Shown here: in pieces, positions 5,812 to 13,987 of the stretch
How the letters are laid out: every line of letters begins with the position of its first letter
Position numbering within the stretch: position 1 is the first letter of the stretch
Assembly (NCBI GenBank): GCA_948614045.1
Contig: CAPFSK010000011.1
Location: 1 to 20,192 of the forward strand
Direction: 5' to 3'
Origin: an uncultured Candidatus Saccharibacteria bacterium
GTDB lineage: Bacteria > Patescibacteriota > Saccharimonadia > Saccharimonadales > Saccharimonadaceae
DNA length: 20,192 nt
Translations under genes and position numbers: made by a program
The notes under the pieces: generated by a model
Database searches by the model: none
Told to the model about the DNA's origin: nothing
The model's input: the letters and a program-made list of their open reading frames with translations, nothing else

Positions 5812-7896
5812 TCAAAGGAGAGACGGAGGGTCGAGTTCGATGCGGTATTTACTGAAAGGGGTGAGGGCTTGGCGTAAAATTTCGCGGGAGGTGGATTTGA
5901 TGATTAATTGCCAGGTAAAGCCACTGGCGGTGCGTTCATGGAAGGCGGGAGTAGGAGGAGAAACGGCGAGTTTGGGGTTTTGGCTGAGAGTCTGGAAGGC
6001 CTGGTTGATGTATTTCAAGGTGGTTTTTTCGGTCTTGTAGGTGATGGAGAGGCGGGCGAGGTAAGTATAGGGGGGGAGTTTGCCGGTGTGGCGTTTTTCG
6101 AGAAGATATTTTGCGAAATTGAAGAAATCAGCTTGTATGGCGGTCTGGATAACGGGGTGGTCAGGTTGGTAGGTCTGGATAATGACTTCGGCACAGTCGA
6201 GGTGCCCACGGCCAACGCGGCCGATGACCTGGGTAAGAAGTTCGAAGGCGCGTTCCTCGGCAGCGAAATCGGGGAGCGAAAGTCCGGCGTCGGCTTGGAC
6301 GACGCCGACGGTAGCAAGGAGGGGGAGATCGAGCCCGCGGGCGAGGGTTTGGGTGCCGATTAAAATGTCGATTTTGCCGGTTTTGACGTCATTGTAGAGT
6401 TCGGCGAGGCTGGTTTTTTTGTTGTTGTCGCCATCAAAACGAGCGATTTTGGCTTTGGGGAAGAGGCGGGTGAGTTCGGATTCGAGAAGTTTGGTGCCGA
6501 AACCTTTGTGAATAATGCCGGGGTGGCCGCAACTGGGGCAGCTAGTAGGGACTTTTTCTTCATGGCCACAGATGTGACAGGCGAGGAGGAAACCGTCAGT
6601 ATGGAGCGTCATGGGAAGATAGCAGGTCGGGCAGAGAGCTTGCCAGCCACATTCTTCGCAAATTGTTAGGGGTGAAGAGCCACGGCGATTATGAAAAATA
6701 AGAGTTTGATGTCCAGCCTGAATATTATTTTCAATAGAAGTCAATAATTGGTTGGAAAAATAGCGATTTTTGAGAAAATTAGCGCGGTCTTTGAGGTCGA
6801 CGATGGTAGATTGAGGTATGACGGCGGTGGATTTGGCTTTTTCGGTGAGTTCGACAAGGGAATCATGGGTTTTTGCGAGATGGAAATCGACGATATTAGG
6901 GGTGGCGGTGCCCTGGATGCAAGGTATTTTGAGGGAACTCGCCATAAAACTGGCGAGCCGGAGGGCGGAATAGCGAGGGGTGTTTTCCTGATAATAGGCA
7001 CCTTCGTGAGCTTCGTCAATTATAATAAGGCCAAGGTTATGAACTGGGGAAAGGAGGGCAGAACGGGGGCCGATGATAATTAGGGGTTCAGAGGCCTCTA
7101 GAATGCGCAGCCAGGTCTTTCGGCGCTCGACTAGGGTCTGGTTCGAGTGAATGAGGACAACGCGGTTTCCGAAGGTCTGAGTGAAGATTTTGACGATTTG
7201 GCTAGTCAGAGCGATTTCTGGAACGAGCAGAATAGTGGACTTTTGCTCTAGGAGCGCATTAGAGGCCAGTTTAAGGTAGATATTGGTTTTACCGCTACCA
7301 GTAACGCCTCGGAGGAGACGAGTGGTTCCTGGGGCCTCCTGGAGGGCTTTGAGGGCTTTCTGCTGGTATGGATTGAGTTTGATATTGAACCCATCTTGGG
7401 TAAAATCGTCAGCGGCGGGTGAAGTCTTCGACGTGTTGCCCTGCGGGCTTGTAACACGTCTCTGGACTTCAGCCCTGTTTATACTGACGCTTTTACTCAA
7501 GATGGGTTCGTCTACGTCTAAATCCATATCAGCAGAAAGCTCATAGGGTTTCTCTGAGGATTTGAGGAGTTTTTTGGAGATAAGGCCGGCGGGGAGGAGG
7601 AGATTGGCGACAGTGGGGGTGGGGGCGAGGTAGTATCTGGAGAGCCAAGTGATAGATTTTAAGAGGTGCTGGGGGATTGGGGTGGGGTGGATAAGGCGAG
7701 AAATGGGTTTGGTGGGGAAATTAACGCTGGGGACGCGTTTCATGACGAGGCCGGGGATTTGGCGGCGGCCAACGGGGACGAGGACAATGTGCCCGGGGAG
7801 GAGTTTTTGGCCGTTTTGTGATTTTGGGTCGTAAGAGTAGGTGAGGGCACCGCCGTCGGCGCGATAGACTTCTGTGGGCATGACCTCGTAAAACAT
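5812..7896 (-). CDS. priA: Primosomal replication restart helicase PriA
   Basis: A superfamily 2 helicase that reloads the replisome at stalled forks. In order it shows an N-terminal DNA-binding region, Walker A (G-V-T-G-S-G-K-T), the DEAH box (I-I-I-D-E-A-H-E-G), and four CxxC pairs for two zinc sites (C-E-E-C, C-P-T-C, C-H-I-C, C-P-S-C) followed by the helicase C-terminal part (I-G-R-V-G-R-G). The open frame extends to 7959, but I choose the ATG at 7896. It starts the family-like M-F-Y-E-V-M-P-T-E-V sequence and has an extended -10 six bases upstream, while the upstream extension is Cys/Pro-rich and unrelated. Between the DNA-binding part and the helicase core, a 123-bp palindrome (7387-7509) adds about 41 residues in frame without destroying a motif. 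Confidence 0.95.
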   Translation of the reverse strand: MFYEVMPTEVYRADGGALTYSYDPKSQNGQKLLPGHIVLVPVGRRQIPGLVMKRVPSVNFPTKPISRLIHPTPIPQHLLKSITWLSRYYLAPTPTVANLLLPAGLISKKLLKSSEKPYELSADMDLDVDEPILSKSVSINRAEVQRRVTSPQGNTSKTSPAADDFTQDGFNIKLNPYQQKALKALQEAPGTTRLLRGVTGSGKTNIYLKLASNALLEQKSTILLVPEIALTSQIVKIFTQTFGNRVVLIHSNQTLVERRKTWLRILEASEPLIIIGPRSALLSPVHNLGLIIIDEAHEGAYYQENTPRYSALRLASFMASSLKIPCIQGTATPNIVDFHLAKTHDSLVELTEKAKSTAVIPQSTIVDLKDRANFLKNRYFSNQLLTSIENNIQAGHQTLIFHNRRGSSPLTICEECGWQALCPTCYLPMTLHTDGFLLACHICGHEEKVPTSCPSCGHPGIIHKGFGTKLLESELTRLFPKAKIARFDGDNNKKTSLAELYNDVKTGKIDILIGTQTLARGLDLPLLATVGVVQADAGLSLPDFAAEERAFELLTQVIGRVGRGHLDCAEVIIQTYQPDHPVIQTAIQADFFNFAKYLLEKRHTGKLPPYTYLARLSITYKTEKTTLKYINQAFQTLSQNPKLAVSPPTPAFHERTASGFTWQLIIKSTSREILRQALTPFSKYRIELDPPSLL
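7387..7509. repeat. Palindromic element inside priA
   Basis: The 26-base terminal arms (7387-7412 and 7484-7509) are inverted repeats with 24 of 26 matches. Nested inner stems continue the fold almost to the centre: gggtgaagtc with gacttcagccc, gacgtgtt with aacacgtc, and gccc with gggc. It is translated within priA between P-I-L-S-K-S and D-F-T-Q-D-G-F, just before the helicase N-terminal region. Confidence 0.8.
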
Positions 7897-7902
7897 AGTA
7901 GT

Positions 7903-7911
7903 ATTATAGCA
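7903..7911 (-). promoter_or_regulatory. Extended -10 promoter of priA
   Basis: The minus strand reads TGCTATAAT, then 6 bases, then the ATG at 7896. This predicts a leaderless mRNA and decides the start codon. Confidence 0.65.
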
Positions 7912-7941
7912 TTCAGATAAGCATAAGGGGTGGGGTTGGGC

Positions 7942-7970
7942 TTGTAAAAAACACAACATAGGCGTATACT
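7942..7970 (+). promoter_or_regulatory. Promoter of the winged-helix/recJ operon
   Basis: A -35 TTGTAA (7942-7947) is followed by a 17-base spacer and a -10 TATACT (7965-7970). The Shine-Dalgarno gaggagagg is just before the ATG at 7995. It is divergent from the priA promoter, separated by about 30 bases. Confidence 0.65.
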
Positions 7971-7994
7971 AGAGGTAGAGGAGAGGTAATACAA

Positions 7995-8300
7995 ATGCTA
8001 GATATTTTCATCACATCGCGTGTACGGCGGAAGATTGTTGTGGTTTTTGCGAAATATCCGGATTTTAAGACGCATGTTAGGGCGCTGTCGAAGTTGATTA
8101 AGGAAGATCCAGGGAATATCCAGCGAGAATTACAAAGATTGGAGCGAGGTGGATTTCTTTTGGTGACGCAAAAGGGAAATACGAAGATTTACCAGATGAA
8201 TAAACAGTTCCCGTTGCTAAAGGAGTTGCAAAGTATGGTGATTAAGTCGCAACAAATGTCGAAAACAAAGAGCAATCGGACGGATAAGACGATCGGGTGA
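7995..8300 (+). CDS. Winged-helix DNA-binding protein (ArsR/MarR-like)
   Basis: A 101-aa protein with a single winged helix-turn-helix domain. A first helix region (R-V-R-R-K-I-V-V-V-F), a helix pair (H-V-R-A-L-S-K-L-I, then G-N-I-Q-R-E-L-Q-R-L-E), and a wing (G-G-F-L-L-V-T-Q-K-G-N-T-K-I-Y) are readable. The tail (about residues 75-101) is basic and probably disordered. There are no metal-binding cysteines. It has a good promoter and Shine-Dalgarno and overlaps recJ by the tetranucleotide GTGA, so both are made from one mRNA. It could regulate its own operon or the adjacent divergent priA. The target and signal are unknown. Confidence 0.75.
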   Translation: MLDIFITSRVRRKIVVVFAKYPDFKTHVRALSKLIKEDPGNIQRELQRLERGGFLLVTQKGNTKIYQMNKQFPLLKELQSMVIKSQQMSKTKSNRTDKTIG

Positions 8301-9907
8301 GTAAGTTATTTGACGAGCTGCTGCGGGTGCGGGAGTTTGATGCAGGGTTTTTGAGTCCGGTATATGAGGAATGTGTGGACCCGAGGTTGCTGCCGGGTAT
8401 GGCACGGGCAGTAGAGCGGATTCGGGAAGCAGTTGATCGGGGCGAGAGGGTGCTAATTTATGGGGATTACGATGTTGATGGGGTAACGGCGAGTACGATT
8501 ATGTATGATACGCTGAGGCTGGCTGGGATATCAGAGGTAGAGGTGATGCTGCCGAATCGGTTTTTGGATGGATATGGGATGAGCAAGAAAGTTGTTCAAA
8601 AAGCAAAAGAAACAGGGGCGGGGCTAGTGGTGACGGTGGATTGCGGCAGTCGGAATCATGAAATTATTAGGGAATTGAAGGAAGTAGGGGCGGACGTCAT
8701 CGTGACGGACCATCATGAGTGTGAGGAGAGTTTGCCGGAGGCGGTGGCGGTCGTCAATCCGAAGAGGCGAGATGTGGAATGTCCGGCGGAGCTTAGAGAA
8801 TTGGCGGGGGCGGGGGTGGCGTTCAAGGTGGCGCAGGCGCTGGTGTTGGCGGGGATGATACCCGGAGGGCAGGAGAAGTGGTTGCTAGATTTGGTGTTGA
8901 TTGGGACGGTGTGCGATAGTATGCGAATGACGGGGGAAAATCGGCGTTTATGCTATTATGGGATGAAAGTTTTGGCGAAGACACGGCGACCGGGGTTGAA
9001 AGAGCTGATGCGAGTGGCGGGAACGAAGCGGATCGGGGGTGAGGCGATTGGATTTCAGCTGGGGCCAAGATTGAATGCGGCGGGGCGTATGGAAACGGCG
9101 GAGCATGCATTGAAATTGCTAATGGCGAGTTCACGGATGGAGGCGGCGAGTTTGGCGTTGACGTTGAATCGGCTAAACGAACAGAGGCGGAGTCAACAGA
9201 ATGAAGCAGTGGCAGAAATTGAGGAACGGGGAATAGGGGATGAGCCGGTGATTGTCGTGGACGGGAAATGGCATGAAGGGGTGCTGGGGATTATTGCGGG
9301 GAGGTTGGTAGAGGAATATCGACGGCCGGCGTTTGTACTCGCGGAGGTGGATGGCGCTCTAAAGGGGTCGGGGCGGAGTTTTGGCGAGTTTAACTTGGCG
9401 GAAGCGTTGAGCGTGTGCGGTGAATATATTATTGGAGGCGGGGGACATGCAGAGGCGTGTGGGTTGAAAGTTGAAGCCGGGAAGTTGGAAGATTTTCGGC
9501 GGGCGGTGAATGAGTACTATCGGAGTTTGAAATTAGAGAACCAAGAGAGGTTTTTGGGGGTACGAGAGGATCTTGAGGTGCAGGAGTTTGAGGATTTGTC
9601 TTTAGAATTATTAGACGAGATGCGGAAGCTAGAGCCGTTTGGAAATGGGAATGCGGAGCCGGTGTTTTTGCTGAAAGAGGTGCGAGTAGTGGAAGCGTCG
9701 AAGATGGGGGCGGAGGGGGAGCATCTGAGGTTGATGGTGCGGGATCAGCAGGGGAAGAGTATGAAGTTGGTGCAGTTTCGGGCGCCGGAGGAGTATTTGC
9801 GGCTACAGGGCGGGGAGACGGTGAATGTTTGGATACAATTAGTAGAGAATGAGTTTCGGGGGATTAGGAGTGCAGAGGGGCGGATTTTGAAGCTGGCGGT
9901 GTGCTAA
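8297..9907 (+). CDS. recJ: Single-stranded DNA exonuclease RecJ
   Basis: A 5'-3' single-strand exonuclease used in recombination and mismatch/base-excision repair. It is a DHH-family phosphoesterase with motif I Y-G-D-Y-D-V-D-G (residues 55-62), the D-H-H triplet at 138-140, G-P-R-L-N-A-A-G-R in the core, and the DHHA1 motif G-G-G-G-H-A-E-A-C-G near 380. A C-terminal OB-like part follows with F-G-N-G-N-A-E-P-V-F. At 536 aa it is slightly shorter than typical RecJ (~570) but all catalytic motifs are present. Translation starts at a GTG overlapping the preceding stop, with no independent Shine-Dalgarno, so it is coupled to the winged-helix gene. Confidence 0.95.
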   Translation: MSKLFDELLRVREFDAGFLSPVYEECVDPRLLPGMARAVERIREAVDRGERVLIYGDYDVDGVTASTIMYDTLRLAGISEVEVMLPNRFLDGYGMSKKVVQKAKETGAGLVVTVDCGSRNHEIIRELKEVGADVIVTDHHECEESLPEAVAVVNPKRRDVECPAELRELAGAGVAFKVAQALVLAGMIPGGQEKWLLDLVLIGTVCDSMRMTGENRRLCYYGMKVLAKTRRPGLKELMRVAGTKRIGGEAIGFQLGPRLNAAGRMETAEHALKLLMASSRMEAASLALTLNRLNEQRRSQQNEAVAEIEERGIGDEPVIVVDGKWHEGVLGIIAGRLVEEYRRPAFVLAEVDGALKGSGRSFGEFNLAEALSVCGEYIIGGGGHAEACGLKVEAGKLEDFRRAVNEYYRSLKLENQERFLGVREDLEVQEFEDLSLELLDEMRKLEPFGNGNAEPVFLLKEVRVVEASKMGAEGEHLRLMVRDQQGKSMKLVQFRAPEEYLRLQGGETVNVWIQLVENEFRGIRSAEGRILKLAVC

Positions 9908-9912
9908 AATAC

Positions 9913-9941
9913 TTGATTATTTTTAGGTTTTGTTGTACAAT
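9913..9941 (+). promoter_or_regulatory. Promoter of the unknown gene at 10073
   Basis: A -35 TTGATT (9913-9918) with a 17-base spacer leads to TACAAT (9936-9941). The ATG is about 130 bases downstream, giving an unusually long leader for this window. In the leader, cgaata (9966-9971) can pair with tattcg (10011-10016). Confidence 0.55.
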
Positions 9942-10072
9942 ACGGAAAAGATATCGCAGAATAAGCGAATAGCTCCTTAGGAATTTGGCTTTATAGATTA
10001 AATACAAGGATATTCGGCTCGCGCGGTGTTTTTGGAATTATTAGCGAAAAACATGAAAGTGAGGTGGGCGCT

Positions 10073-10894
10073 ATGGGCGCAGAGATGTTGAAAACGGCCA
10101 GATTGACCGATGATGAATTAAGTAACTATTTTGGGGATTTTACAATATTTAAAAACGGCATGTATTGCGATATGGTAAGAATTCCTAATGAATACCCGGA
10201 TTTATTGCCGGATTTGGTATTTTCCCGAAGGCTACCGCAGTTGTGTGACGGGAGCTTCTTGAATCCGACAGTGATGGTTCCGATTCCACTGGAATTATTG
10301 AAGACGATATTAGGAGAAGTGCCTGCGCATGCTATCCGAGCTTGGGTTTTGTTCGGTGATTACTATCCGGATGAGCGCGCGTTTTGGGTAACCAGAACCA
10401 CGAAGAATTGTGCTTTGATTAAGATTCAGTGGGATGTAAGGATATCGCAAATCGTAGACGGAGAGGTATTGCAGAGTGAAGAACCTGGCGGCTTGGGGCA
10501 TGAAGTACCGTCTGAGCGTTTGAAAAATGCACTGAAGCTCGTGGTGAATGTTGACGACGATTATGGTCTGCATGGCGTGACCTATGCTATGGTGGAATTA
10601 GATTGCGAGCTGTGGCGATTATACCGAAAATGCGACGAAAGTACGCGCAATATGTTGCAGGATTCGGCGGAGAGGTTGGAGCGATTTGAGGCGGAAAAAG
10701 AGGAATGGAAGGAGAAAATTATGGGTTTAATCCCGAAGAATTGGGTTGATGTTTCGCCGTCGACGCGCCGTATGGAAAGCAAAGAAGATTTTGTTAGATT
10801 GTGGGTTGAGACTTCGCCAGCCTATTGGCAGGCGATTGTAACTTCGCGGTTTGATGAAGTTGGATACCAGAAAATGGTAAAAGCTTTCTCGTAG
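10073..10894 (+). CDS. Hypothetical protein, family not recognised
   Basis: A 273-aa soluble protein with no signal peptide, membrane segment or recognised motif. It begins with a small acidic part (T-D-D-E-L-S-N-Y-F-G-D-F). A mixed middle with several Trp/Tyr residues follows, then a charged helical segment (E-R-L-E-R-F-E-A-E-K-E-E-W-K-E-K) near two thirds of the length. I choose the ATG at 10073 because gaggtg is 6 bases upstream; the frame also has a GTG at 10064. It stands alone between recJ and the converging rpsU, with its own promoter and terminator. The strong G-over-C bias of neighbouring genes is much weaker here, hinting at later acquisition or different constraints. Confidence 0.7.
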   Translation: MGAEMLKTARLTDDELSNYFGDFTIFKNGMYCDMVRIPNEYPDLLPDLVFSRRLPQLCDGSFLNPTVMVPIPLELLKTILGEVPAHAIRAWVLFGDYYPDERAFWVTRTTKNCALIKIQWDVRISQIVDGEVLQSEEPGGLGHEVPSERLKNALKLVVNVDDDYGLHGVTYAMVELDCELWRLYRKCDESTRNMLQDSAERLERFEAEKEEWKEKIMGLIPKNWVDVSPSTRRMESKEDFVRLWVETSPAYWQAIVTSRFDEVGYQKMVKAFS

Positions 10895-10915
10895 GGTAAT
10901 CTTGGCCAAGAGAGG

Positions 10916-10942
10916 AAGAGCTGGCAAGCTGCCAGCTCTTTT
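10916..10942 (+). terminator. Intrinsic terminator of the unknown gene
   Basis: An 11-bp perfect stem (aagagctggca with tgccagctctt) has a 3-base loop and ends in TTTT. It lies 22 bases after the stop codon. Confidence 0.8.
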
Positions 10943-10960
10943 GCGTGTTTAGTTTATTAA

Positions 10961-10998
10961 CAAAAATGACCTCCGTTCTGAGTGACGCGGAGGTCATT
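10961..10998 (-). terminator. Intrinsic terminator of rpsU
   Basis: On the minus strand, aatgacctccg (10998-10988) pairs with cggaggtcatt (10975-10965), an 11-bp stem with a 12-base loop, followed by a T-rich tail. It starts just after the rpsU stop codon and faces the + strand terminator, as expected for convergent genes. Confidence 0.8.
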
Positions 10999-11001
10999 GG
11001 A

Positions 11002-11220
11002 TTATTTAAGTCCGAGGCGCATGCGTTCGGCTTTCTCGGCGCGACGGATTTCGCGGATGATAGCCTTGCTGCGGCGTTCGCGTTTCGAAATTGGTTTCGA
11101 GAAGCGCATTTGTGACTTTTTCAAAGGCATGATACCACTCTGGAGTACCTTGCGGTTGAAGCGACGAATGAGGTTCTCGTTAGCCTCGTTCTGATCTTTT
11201 CTAGTTACTTTGATTGCCAT
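11002..11220 (-). CDS. rpsU: Small ribosomal subunit protein bS21
   Basis: A 72-aa very basic protein of the 30S subunit, near the mRNA 3'-end/anti-Shine-Dalgarno platform. The family pattern is visible: E-N-L-I-R-R-F-N-R-K-V-L-Q-S-G-I, then F-S-K-P-I-S-K-R-E-R-R-S-K. The mRNA appears nearly leaderless, with an extended -10 only 9 bases from the ATG. It is a single-gene unit with its own terminator. It is the only minus-strand ribosomal gene here and is divergent from adk. Confidence 0.9.
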   Translation of the reverse strand: MAIKVTRKDQNEANENLIRRFNRKVLQSGIMPLKKSQMRFSKPISKRERRSKAIIREIRRAEKAERMRLGLK

Positions 11221-11229
11221 ATTGGTGTC

Positions 11230-11238
11230 ATTATAACA
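11230..11238 (-). promoter_or_regulatory. Extended -10 promoter of rpsU
   Basis: The minus strand reads TGTTATAAT, 9 bases before the ATG at 11220, leaving a leader of only a couple of bases. Confidence 0.6.
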
Positions 11239-11272
11239 AATTTTTTATGAATTCACAACCCCTATTTTGTAG

Positions 11273-11278
11273 TATAAT
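11273..11278 (+). promoter_or_regulatory. -10 box of adk
   Basis: TATAAT, then a leader of about 10 bases with gaaggag before the ATG at 11296. The -35 is unclear. Confidence 0.5.
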
Positions 11279-11295
11279 TGGGATGAAGGAGTAAA

Positions 11296-11838
11296 ATGAT
11301 TATACTAATGGGCTTGGCGGGGAGCGGAAAAAGCACGCAAGGGCAAATTTTAGCGAAGGCGCGAGGTGGGGTGTGGCTGTCGGCGGGGCAGGTGCTACGC
11401 GATACGCCGAATGAAGAGGTACATGAGGTACAGAAACGGGGGGAGCTCGTAGACGATAGGCTGACGATACCGTTGATGGCGGAAGCGATAAATCAAGCAT
11501 TAGCAGAAGGGAAAGAGATTGTATTAGATGGATATCCGCGGACAGTACCGCAGGCGGAGTGGATTCGTGACCATGTGGCGGAGCAAGTTGAGGCGGTAGT
11601 GCGGATAATCGTGCCGAAAGATGAACTGTTTCAGAGGTTAGCGTCGCGCGGAAGAGCGGATGACGCGAGCCGAGGAGCGATTGAGGAGCGATTTCGGATA
11701 GTTGAGCAAAATATTTATACAGTTTGTGAGACGTTAACAGAGAAGAAAATAAAGATTTTGGATGTCGATGGTATGGGAACGATGGAAGAAGTGGCATGGC
11801 GAATTAATGATGCATTACTGGTGGCCGCGGAGACGTAA
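11296..11838 (+). CDS. adk: Adenylate kinase
   Basis: A 180-aa nucleoside monophosphate kinase interconverting AMP, ADP and ATP. The P-loop is G-L-A-G-S-G-K-S-T (6-14), the AMP-site motif D-G-Y-P-R-T is at 78-83, and S-R-G-R-A-D-D with downstream E-R-F-R-I-V-E-Q-N marks the LID and arginine finger region. The LID is the short form without zinc-binding cysteines. It has a good Shine-Dalgarno. It precedes map, an adk-map pairing also found in the ribosomal protein operons of many bacteria, though no ribosomal operon is visible here. A UMP/CMP-type specificity cannot be excluded from sequence alone. Confidence 0.9.
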   Translation: MIILMGLAGSGKSTQGQILAKARGGVWLSAGQVLRDTPNEEVHEVQKRGELVDDRLTIPLMAEAINQALAEGKEIVLDGYPRTVPQAEWIRDHVAEQVEAVVRIIVPKDELFQRLASRGRADDASRGAIEERFRIVEQNIYTVCETLTEKKIKILDVDGMGTMEEVAWRINDALLVAAET

Positions 11839-11894
11839 GTTGTGGAAAAATCTGTGTAAAACTTTTAGAATATGGAGAATAACAGAGGTAGAAA

Positions 11895-12674
11895 ATGAAT
11901 AAATTATTTATACAGAGAGAATCGGAGAATCTAGAAGAGAAAATTAAGGCGATGCGAGCTGGGGGGAAGATTTTGGGGGGCGTGCTCAGGGATTTGCGGG
12001 AGTATGTGAAACCGGGGATGACGGGGAAAGAGGTCGACGCTTGGGTGCGAAAGACGATTGAGGAGCGGGGGGCGAGGGTGGCGTATGATTATTTAGAGGA
12101 GTCGTTCCCGGGGGCGATTTGTATTTCGGTGAATGACGAGTTGGTACATGGAGCGCCGACGGATTATGTGTTTGAAGAGGGGGATAAGGTGAGTTTTGAT
12201 CTCGATGTGCTGTACGAGGGATATTATACGGACTCGGCGTTTACGATGATCGTAGGAGATAAGGGTTCACCAGCAGTGAAGCAGATGATTAAGACGACAG
12301 AACGTGCGATGTGGGCAGGAATTGATGTAGTGCGCGCGGGGGCGAGGATTGGAGATATTGGCTATGCGGTGGAGAAAGTGCTGAGAGCAGGGAAATTGGG
12401 GGTGATTGAGAATTATGTCGGGCATGGTATTGGTAAGGAAATGCACATGCGGCCAGATATTCCGAATTATGGTTCTAGGGGCCATGGTTATATATTGAAA
12501 GCTGGGGATACGATTTGTATTGAGCCGATGTCATGCCTCGGAAAGCCGGCGAATTATGTTGATCGAGAGAGTAATTGGACGGTGAAGATGAAGGATGGAT
12601 CGATTGGATGTCACTGTGAGCATACGGTGTTGGTGACGGAAGATGGATGCGAGGTGTTGACGCTGGCGGATTAG
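11895..12674 (+). CDS. map: Methionine aminopeptidase, type I
   Basis: A 259-aa dinuclear metalloprotease that removes the initiator Met after deformylation. The substrate His is in V-H-G (H85). The metal ligands fit D102 (F-D-L-D-V), D113 (Y-T-D-S-A), H177 (G-H-G-I-G), E210 (C-I-E-P-M) and E242 (C-E-H-T-V). All are present, so the enzyme should be active. The N-terminus is slightly extended (about 10 residues) and lacks an SH3/zinc domain. The Shine-Dalgarno is agagg, 6 bases before the ATG. It lies 56 bp after adk and 18 bp before ftsA. Functionally it completes the set with fmt and def in the same window. Confidence 0.95.
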   Translation: MNKLFIQRESENLEEKIKAMRAGGKILGGVLRDLREYVKPGMTGKEVDAWVRKTIEERGARVAYDYLEESFPGAICISVNDELVHGAPTDYVFEEGDKVSFDLDVLYEGYYTDSAFTMIVGDKGSPAVKQMIKTTERAMWAGIDVVRAGARIGDIGYAVEKVLRAGKLGVIENYVGHGIGKEMHMRPDIPNYGSRGHGYILKAGDTICIEPMSCLGKPANYVDRESNWTVKMKDGSIGCHCEHTVLVTEDGCEVLTLAD

Positions 12675-12677
12675 TGG

Positions 12678-12686
12678 TGGTATAAT
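12678..12686 (+). promoter_or_regulatory. Extended -10 promoter of ftsA
   Basis: TGGTATAAT begins two bases after the map stop codon and lies 6 bases before the ftsA ATG at 12693. It predicts a leaderless ftsA mRNA in addition to any read-through from map. Confidence 0.65.
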
Positions 12687-12692
12687 ACGCTT

Positions 12693-13919
12693 ATGGATGA
12701 AATTTCGCGCTATGCTGTTGGTTTGGACGTGGGTACTGCTCACGTGCGAGCGGTAGTGGCGAGTATTTCGGGTGGGGGGAACTTGAATGTGATTGGATAT
12801 GCGGAGGCGCCGAATTCAGGGATGCGGCGAGGAGTAGTCGCGAATTTGTCGGGGCCGGCGCAGGCGATTGATCGGATGCTAGGTGAAGTCGAGCGGATGA
12901 GTGGCTATGAGGTGAATGCGGCGACAGTTTCGATTAACGGGGCGGCGATTGTGTCGACGCGGACAGAGGGGATGATTACGACGGGGGCGATGGAACATGA
13001 GATTAATGAGAATGATTTGGCGCGAGTGGAGGATGTGGCGCTTCAGGGGCGGATTCCGGCGAACCAAGAAGTTCTAGACGTTGTGCCGCTGCAGTATATG
13101 TTGGACGAACAGGGCGGAATTAAGGACCCGCTAGGGATGATGGGGCTGAGATTGGAGATGAAAGCGAATGTAGTGTCGACGTTGGCGCCGAATTATGAGA
13201 ATCTCCGACGGGCGACAGAGGGGGCGAATGTGACGCCGCAGCGGATTGTACCGAGTGTAGTAGCAGCGGCGCGAGCGGTGCTGAGCGAACGGCAGAAGGA
13301 AAATGGGGTGGCAGTGGTCGATATTGGCGCAGCGACGACGAGCGTGGCGGTGTTTGAGGAAAATGATTTGCAGTATATCGGTGTAGTGCCGGTGGGGTCG
13401 AATAATATTACAAATGACCTCGCGGTGATGTTGGCGATTGATACAGAGGTAGCGGAAGAGATTAAGCGGCGGTTTGCAACTGGGAATTTTGGGGCAGTAG
13501 ATAGTCCGGTGGTGATACGTTGGCGTGGAAAAGAAGTGCGGTTTGAACGAAGCCAGATTGATGAGGTCGTGCAGGCGCGGCTAGATGAGATTTTGACTCT
13601 GGTGAGGAAAGAACTCAGGAAAGCGCATTATGAACAGCGGTTGCCGGAGGGGATTGTTTTGACCGGTGGCGGGGCGAAGATGCGGGAGCTGGATAAGTTT
13701 GTGCGAGAGACACTGCAGACTTCGGTGAAAGTCGGTGTGCCGACAGGGTTGAATGGTGTGGCAGAAGCGGTATTGAAGCCGGAGTATGCGACGGCGGTGG
13801 GGCTGATGCTGCTAGCAGCAGAGGGGGGCGAAGTAAAGGGGGCGAGAAAGGCGCCAAAGGGTGGCACAAAGAAAGAGAAGAAGCCAGGGCTTTTGAAGAA
13901 GTTTTTGGGAAAGTTTTAA
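12693..13919 (+). CDS. ftsA: Cell division protein FtsA
   Basis: A 408-aa actin-fold ATPase that tethers FtsZ to the membrane. The first phosphate motif is Y-A-V-G-L-D-V-G-T-A-H-V-R (7-19). The SHS2/1C domain follows (R-R-G-V-V-A-N-L-S). The second phosphate motif is V-A-V-V-D-I-G-A-A-T-T-S-V-A and the adenosine motif is I-V-L-T-G-G-G-A-K-M. The last ~13 residues (K-K-P-G-L-L-K-K-F-L-G-K-F) form a short amphipathic basic helix, the membrane-targeting sequence. There is no Shine-Dalgarno. The start is set by the promoter six bases upstream. It precedes ftsZ by 68 bp, the usual order. Confidence 0.95.
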   Translation: MDEISRYAVGLDVGTAHVRAVVASISGGGNLNVIGYAEAPNSGMRRGVVANLSGPAQAIDRMLGEVERMSGYEVNAATVSINGAAIVSTRTEGMITTGAMEHEINENDLARVEDVALQGRIPANQEVLDVVPLQYMLDEQGGIKDPLGMMGLRLEMKANVVSTLAPNYENLRRATEGANVTPQRIVPSVVAAARAVLSERQKENGVAVVDIGAATTSVAVFEENDLQYIGVVPVGSNNITNDLAVMLAIDTEVAEEIKRRFATGNFGAVDSPVVIRWRGKEVRFERSQIDEVVQARLDEILTLVRKELRKAHYEQRLPEGIVLTGGGAKMRELDKFVRETLQTSVKVGVPTGLNGVAEAVLKPEYATAVGLMLLAAEGGEVKGARKAPKGGTKKEKKPGLLKKFLGKF

Positions 13920-13941
13920 CGGTTGTCGTATGAGTTTTGTG

Positions 13942-13950
13942 TGCTATAAT
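13942..13950 (+). promoter_or_regulatory. Extended -10 promoter of ftsZ
   Basis: TGCTATAAT in the ftsA-ftsZ gap, with a possible -35 TTGTCG at 13923-13928 (16-base spacer). A leader of about 30 bases contains gtgagg before the ATG at 13988. Confidence 0.65.
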
Positions 13951-13987
13951 GGAGAGAAGTAAGAGTGATAAGTGAGGTAATTAGGTA

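Noticed and set aside
7897..7959. Upstream extension of PriA by 21 residues
   Set aside because: The sequence is unlike the family and overlaps the priA promoter. The ATG at 7896 with an extended -10 six bases upstream is preferred.
8298..8300. Reassigned UGA codons, as in some other CPR lineages
   Set aside because: TGA ends genes here (for example the winged-helix and Avd-like genes) and no conserved protein reads through it.
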